From Flammeovirgaceae bacterium (GTDB lineage: Bacteria; Bacteroidota; Bacteroidia; Cytophagales; Cyclobacteriaceae), in the NCBI GenBank assembly GCA_021298015.1, contig JAJTGY010000062.1, forward strand, positions 1 through 37,544: a stretch of 37,544 nt of DNA. Reading direction: 5' to 3'. The notes beneath the pieces are model-generated. The model was not told where the DNA came from, did no database searches, and was given only the letters and a program-made list of their open reading frames with translations. Both the position numbers and the translations under genes were made by a program. This document shows, in pieces, positions 34,356 through 37,544 of the stretch (the first letter of the stretch is position 1; each line of letters starts with the position of its first letter).

Positions 34356-35657
34356 GTGGCTGACATTCGTCCCATTCGACCATGGCGATACAATCCCCTC
34401 CTCGTCAGGGAACTGGACTCGGTAACCTCACCTTTGTTTGATGTGGTGTCCGAGCGGCAGCGGCAAAATCTGTATCAGCAGCCGTACAACAGTATTCATC
34501 TGTCCGTTCCGCAAGGGCCACAACCAGCCGACCGCGCGGCAGCCCGGCTGGCCGAATGGAAAAAAAGCGGAGTGTTGATTCAAGATAAGCTACCGGCCAT
34601 TTACGTGTATTACCAATACTTCAAACTTCCCGGAAGCGCTCAGGAACTTTGCCGCAAAGGGTTCGTTTGCCACGTTCGCGTGCACGACTGGAAAGACAAC
34701 GTGATTCTGCGGCACGAGAACACGATTCCTAAAGCCGTTAACGATCGTCTCCAATTGTTGGAGAAAACAAACCTGCACGTAAGCCCGACACACGGCTTGT
34801 ACACCGACACGCGGTTTGAGTTGGAGCCGTACATGGACGAGGCCATCCGGTTTCCCCTCTACGAGACGGAGGACTACCAGGGGGTGCGCGATGTGCTGGC
34901 CGTGATTCAGGATGTGCAGGTGATCAGCCGGTTTATGGAGGTGATGCGCCCCAAGCCGGTGATTCTGGCCGATGGTCATCATCGCTACGAGAGCTCACTG
35001 CACGTAATGCACAAGCGGCAGGCTGCCAATCCGAAGGATACCGGTCAGGAGGCCTATCACTTTCACCTGATGTACCTGACCAATACCGAGGCGGGTGATT
35101 TACGAATCCTGCCCACACACCGCCTGATTAAAGGCCTCAACCCGCCTGACGAAAAGTCGATCCTGAGATCGCTTCAGGAAGACTTCATTATCAAACCGGT
35201 GGACGATCCCTATAGTCTGCCGGAAGTAATCTCGGGAAAGAAGTGGGCCTTTGGCTTGCTGTTTCACGACAGTGCCTACAAAATCCGGTTGAAGGAGGAG
35301 GCATTCGAAACCCTGCCGTGGAAGTTTCCGGAAGAAGTAAAACGCCTCGACCTTACCGTGATGCATTATTTCATCATTGAAAAGGTCTTTGGCATCGCGG
35401 GGAAAGATCAGCGCCAAAGCGAACACATCGACTTCGATCGTTCCTTTCCGGATTGTCTGGCGCGGGTGCTTCGGCAAGATGCTCAACTGGCGATTATCAC
35501 ACAGGATGTATCCATTGAAGATGTCAAATCCGTTTGTCACAGCGGATCCACCATGCCACAAAAATCAACCTACTTCTACCCCAAAGTGATTTGCGGGTTT
35601 TTGTTTACCTCCATTCTCGAAGATGAGTTTCGAAATCCTGACTATAGCCCATTCTGA
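34356..35657 (+). CDS. DUF1015 family protein
   Basis: 433 residues from a GTG at 34356, which gives the start ADIRPIRPWRYNP typical of DUF1015. Upstream in-frame codons lie within accC in another frame and show no similarity. Conserved landmarks are YNSIHLSVPQ near the start, PAIYVYYQYFKLPG, the central ILADGHHRYESSLHV, and HFHLMYLTNTEAGDLRILPT, followed by THRLIKGL. The protein is soluble and widespread in bacteria, with links to serine or phosphonate-like metabolism suggested for some relatives, but no activity is established. The DGHHRYE motif looks like a metal or phosphate site. It probably shares the accC transcript. Confidence 0.88.
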   Translation: MADIRPIRPWRYNPLLVRELDSVTSPLFDVVSERQRQNLYQQPYNSIHLSVPQGPQPADRAAARLAEWKKSGVLIQDKLPAIYVYYQYFKLPGSAQELCRKGFVCHVRVHDWKDNVILRHENTIPKAVNDRLQLLEKTNLHVSPTHGLYTDTRFELEPYMDEAIRFPLYETEDYQGVRDVLAVIQDVQVISRFMEVMRPKPVILADGHHRYESSLHVMHKRQAANPKDTGQEAYHFHLMYLTNTEAGDLRILPTHRLIKGLNPPDEKSILRSLQEDFIIKPVDDPYSLPEVISGKKWAFGLLFHDSAYKIRLKEEAFETLPWKFPEEVKRLDLTVMHYFIIEKVFGIAGKDQRQSEHIDFDRSFPDCLARVLRQDAQLAIITQDVSIEDVKSVCHSGSTMPQKSTYFYPKVICGFLFTSILEDEFRNPDYSPF

Positions 35658-35676
35658 TTTTTCGTACTTTTAACCC

Positions 35677-35907
35677 ATGAATTCACTGCTCAGTCGGATT
35701 ACCATTAACCCGGAGGTTGGTCACGGCAAACCTACCGTTCGCAATTCGAGATACCTGGTTGAAAGTATCCTCGAACATTTGGCGGGTGGCGACAGTATTG
35801 AAGATCTCTTAGCGGAGTTCCCTGATCTCGAACGCGAAGATATCCTGGCCTGCCTCGCCTTTGCGACTGAAGTCCTGAAGCATAAGAAGCTTTCATTCGC
35901 AGCTTGA
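35677..35907 (+). CDS. DUF433 antitoxin-like protein
   Basis: 76 residues. The pattern RITINPEVGHGKPTVRNSRY, then VESILEHLAGGDSIEDLLAE and FPDLEREDILACLAFATEVL, is the DUF433 helix-turn-helix domain, which commonly partners a DUF5615 PIN-like protein. It probably binds DNA to repress the pair and neutralises the toxin. A TACTTTTA at 35665-35672 (7/8 match to the -7 consensus) ends 4 bp before the ATG, but no -33 element is seen. Its stop TGA overlaps the ATG of the next gene (TGATG). Confidence 0.85.
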   Translation: MNSLLSRITINPEVGHGKPTVRNSRYLVESILEHLAGGDSIEDLLAEFPDLEREDILACLAFATEVLKHKKLSFAA

Positions 35908-36260
35908 TGAAATTCCTGATTGATGCACAGTTATCTCCTGCCTTAATCAAAGTTTTTGCAGCCAGAGGCCATATCTGCCTTCACACTCGCGACCTACCTC
36001 TCCAAAACCAGACTTCCGATCGTTCAATTAATGACCTATCTCTGAGAGAATCATTGATCCTGGTTACTAAAGACACCGACTTCTATTATTCCTTTTTGCT
36101 ACACCGAAGGCCTTACAAACTGATATTTGTGAGTCTCGGCAACATGCGCTTAAAAGAGACCTTGTCGCATTTCGAAAAAATAATCGATCCGGTTCTTGAT
36201 CAAATTGCGCAACACAACATGATCGAAGTTACCCCATCCGAGATAAACGTATTAGCCTGA
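35907..36260 (+). CDS. DUF5615 PIN-like toxin candidate
   Basis: 117 residues from ATG 35907. The N-terminal FLIDAQLSPALIKVFAARGH carries the conserved acidic residue of Mut7-C/PIN-like nucleases, and SLILVTKDTDFYYSFLL holds the TKDxDF motif. These Asp residues are expected to bind metal and cleave RNA. The family is nearly always found behind a DUF433 gene, as here, and is treated as a type II toxin-antitoxin system; few members have been tested. The two codons overlap at TGATG, indicating coupled translation. The pair lies between DUF1015 and maf like a cassette. Confidence 0.85.
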   Translation: MKFLIDAQLSPALIKVFAARGHICLHTRDLPLQNQTSDRSINDLSLRESLILVTKDTDFYYSFLLHRRPYKLIFVSLGNMRLKETLSHFEKIIDPVLDQIAQHNMIEVTPSEINVLA

Positions 36261-36264
36261 TTTC

Positions 36265-36837
36265 ATGAAAATTTCCCGCCCCCTGCTGCTCGCGTCCGGT
36301 TCGCCCCGCAGGCAATATCTGCTCAAACATGCCGGTTTTGAGTTTACCGTGCGTGTGCCGCAGGTGTCCGAAGACTTTGCCGAGAGTATGCCGGCCGAGA
36401 CGGTGCCTCGTTTTCTGGCGGAGCGGAAAGCCGAGGCCCTCCGACCGTCCATCACCCAGGAAGTTATCATCGCAGCCGATACCGTGGTGATCATAGATGG
36501 CCGGGTGCTGAACAAACCCGCGAATGCCGATGAGGCCTTTGCCATGTTGTCGATGTTGAATGGCCGTACCCATCGCGTAGTCACGGCCGTGTGCCTCATG
36601 GACAAGCAGCATCAGCGGACCTTTGCTGACCGTACCCGGGTTACCTTCGCGCGGCTAACCGATGATGAACTGCGCTATTACATTGAGCGCGACAAACCGT
36701 TCGACAAGGCCGGATCGTACGGGGCGCAGGATTGGATCGGCATGATCGGCATCTCACGCATCGAGGGGTCGTATTTCACCGTAATGGGTATGCCCATGCA
36801 TCGTTTGTATCAGGAACTGAAAAAGTTCGAAGGGTAA
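36265..36837 (+). CDS. maf: Maf-family nucleoside triphosphate pyrophosphatase
   Basis: 190 residues, complete. Maf landmarks: LLLASGSPRRQYLLKHAGF at the start, RFLAERKAEAL, VIIAADTVVIIDGRVLNKPA in the middle, and KPFDKAGSYGAQDWIGMIGI, which holds the KAGSYG catalytic and substrate-recognition motif. The RRQYLLK and GSYGAQDWIG variants fit the YhdE (dTTP/UTP) branch more than YceF. It hydrolyses non-canonical or pyrimidine nucleotides to monophosphates and has been linked to cell-division arrest. It starts 4 bp after the toxin gene. Confidence 0.95.
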   Translation: MKISRPLLLASGSPRRQYLLKHAGFEFTVRVPQVSEDFAESMPAETVPRFLAERKAEALRPSITQEVIIAADTVVIIDGRVLNKPANADEAFAMLSMLNGRTHRVVTAVCLMDKQHQRTFADRTRVTFARLTDDELRYYIERDKPFDKAGSYGAQDWIGMIGISRIEGSYFTVMGMPMHRLYQELKKFEG

Positions 36838-36869
36838 AATAAACTCACGCCATTCTCCGTTACCTGAAT

Positions 36870-37319
36870 ATGCGGGCACTGTTATCTACGGGTTTGATTC
36901 TGATAATGACTCTCTCCTGCCGCGAAGATGCCGCGCAGCCGGGGTCGCTCCGTTTTTTTGAGATCGGATTCCGCAGCGCCCCCTCCGACTGGCGTGATGC
37001 TTCGTTTGTAGTGGCTACGAGCAATGCCGATTTACTGAGCGAGATCGAAGCAGAGCTTGCCAAGCCGGAAGCGGAACGGAGGCATGTCAACGGTTTACTG
37101 GCGGCCGGGGATGCCGGCTACAACCGCAACCAGGCCCACGTCTTCAAATGGCATTTGGATCCCGAAGGATGGAGTCTGGCCGAGCTCAGCATCGAGCTTT
37201 GCGATGGTCGCCCATATTCCGATGTCGACTTGGAATTTGACTATTGGCTGAATACGGTCAAACGCTTTTGCCCCTGGGGCTCGTTCATTAAAAAAGAAGT
37301 TGCAATGCAACTCAATTGA
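36870..37319 (+). CDS. BP74-domain lipoprotein
   Basis: 149 residues. A lipoprotein-type signal (LLSTGLILIMTLSC) puts the cysteine at about residue 17. The next residues, REDA, are charged and acidic, similar in spirit to the export signal that sends Bacteroidota lipoproteins to the cell surface. The mature part matches the N-terminal domain of the Dictyostelium calmodulin-binding protein BP74: SFVVATSNADLLSEIEAELA, HVNGLLAAGDAGYN, then ELCDGRPYSDVDLEFDYWL and the ending FCPWGSFIKKEV. Two cysteines (CDG and FCPW) may form a disulphide. The biochemical role is unknown. Family recognition is by remembered motif pattern. Confidence 0.7.
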   Translation: MRALLSTGLILIMTLSCREDAAQPGSLRFFEIGFRSAPSDWRDASFVVATSNADLLSEIEAELAKPEAERRHVNGLLAAGDAGYNRNQAHVFKWHLDPEGWSLAELSIELCDGRPYSDVDLEFDYWLNTVKRFCPWGSFIKKEVAMQLN

Positions 37320-37544
37320 TTGTTTCGAGCAATTGGTCAACTTGAATACCAGACGAACATTTGAAGTGCCCCTTAGGGCACTGGCGGCGACCATGTAACC
37401 CACACGGACGGCAATCCAGCTTCTCGTGTGTTTCCACCACGCTTGATTTTGAACTCAACGGTCCGAAACCAAACGAGGGCAACGTGCTGCAATATATGGC
37501 GGTGACGGGCGCATCCACGGCAGATGCAAGGTGCATCGGAGCCG
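37312..37544 (-). CDS. Glycosyltransferase family 9, C-terminal part only
   Basis: The frame enters from the right edge and stops with TGA at 37312-37314, giving about 76 residues. APMHLASAVDAPVTAIYCST is the donor-binding end of family 9 (ADP-heptose:LPS heptosyltransferase-like) enzymes, and the following CRPCGLHGRRQCPKGHFKC shows the cysteine-rich variant known in Bacteroidota members. The enzyme would add a sugar to lipopolysaccharide core or a related glycan. The 3' end overlaps the convergent BP74-like gene by 8 bp. A downstream ATG within the frame is internal, not the start. Confidence 0.88.
   Translation of the reverse strand, partial: APMHLASAVDAPVTAIYCSTLPSFGFGPLSSKSSVVETHEKLDCRPCGLHGRRQCPKGHFKCSSGIQVDQLLETIN

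Overview
The window looks like a chromosomal stretch from a member of the Bacteroidota, most likely the Cytophagales (Chryseolinea/Ohtaekwangia-like). That rests on three things. First, gene content: Bat (VWA plus TPR) proteins, a TamL-type outer-membrane lipoprotein, a fused branched-chain E1 alpha/beta enzyme, DUF6913, Hc1-type histone H1-like protein, an acyl-CoA-binding protein next to citrate synthase, and an alpha-oxoamine synthase of the sphingolipid/sulfonolipid kind. Second, promoters of the Bacteroidota type (TTG or TTTG, 19-21 bp, TAnnTTTG) rather than E. coli type. Third, almost no Shine-Dalgarno sequences. No rRNA, tRNA, CRISPR array, phage or insertion sequence was recognised. 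Most of the window is conserved housekeeping sequence, densely packed.

Layout. 1-1244: minus-strand 5' part of a large outer-membrane beta-barrel protein running off the left edge. 1245-1673: the only stretch over 300 bp without a convincing intact gene; it holds a decayed secreted-protein gene. 1674-5979: VWA protein (BatB-like), BatC, thiolase, and a secreted MORN/YwqK-repeat protein. 6031-6548: a RelB/ParE-like toxin-antitoxin pair. 6616-9726: purC, a STAS protein, RNase Z, and a YhhQ-like queuosine-precursor transporter. 9715-13690: a SpoU methyltransferase divergent from tamL (their start codons overlap) and a small beta-barrel protein. 13687-18046, minus strand: E1 alpha/beta fusion, mscL, a DUF3108 protein, dapD. 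18075-23197, plus: a glycosyltransferase with an odd C-terminus, then a tightly coupled operon of DtxR/MntR-type regulator, Nramp-USP fusion transporter and mnmE. 23335-25258: Lys/Ala/Pro-rich H1-like protein, a membrane protein resembling a potassium-channel pore without its filter, and a prohibitin-type SPFH protein. 25346-31154: citrate synthase, acyl-CoA-binding protein, rsmE, ligA, a DUF6913 protein, dapA. 31233-32753, minus: Hc1-type protein and oxoamine synthase. 32852-37319, plus: biotin carboxylase, a DUF1015 protein, a DUF433/DUF5615 pair, maf, and a BP74-like lipoprotein. 37312-end, minus: 3' end of a family 9 glycosyltransferase.

How the genes fit together. Cell-envelope and precursor functions dominate: outer-membrane assembly (TamL), LPS/polysaccharide glycosyltransferases, diaminopimelate synthesis (dapA, dapD), osmotic protection (MscL), and lipid precursor supply (biotin carboxylase, ACBP, oxoamine synthase, branched-chain E1). 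A second theme is RNA maturation and modification (RNase Z, the SpoU enzyme, RsmE, MnmE, queuosine-precursor uptake). The clearest regulatory unit is the manganese/iron module at 19255-21836, where a DtxR-like operator fills the spacer of the promoter of its own regulator gene. No clearly new defence or mobile system was found. The best leads are the degenerate channel, the metal operon with its operator and mnmE coupling, the BP74-like lipoprotein, and a 20-bp perfect palindrome upstream of the H1-like gene. Coordinates and translations were read by eye; family names come from recognised motifs, not from database searches.
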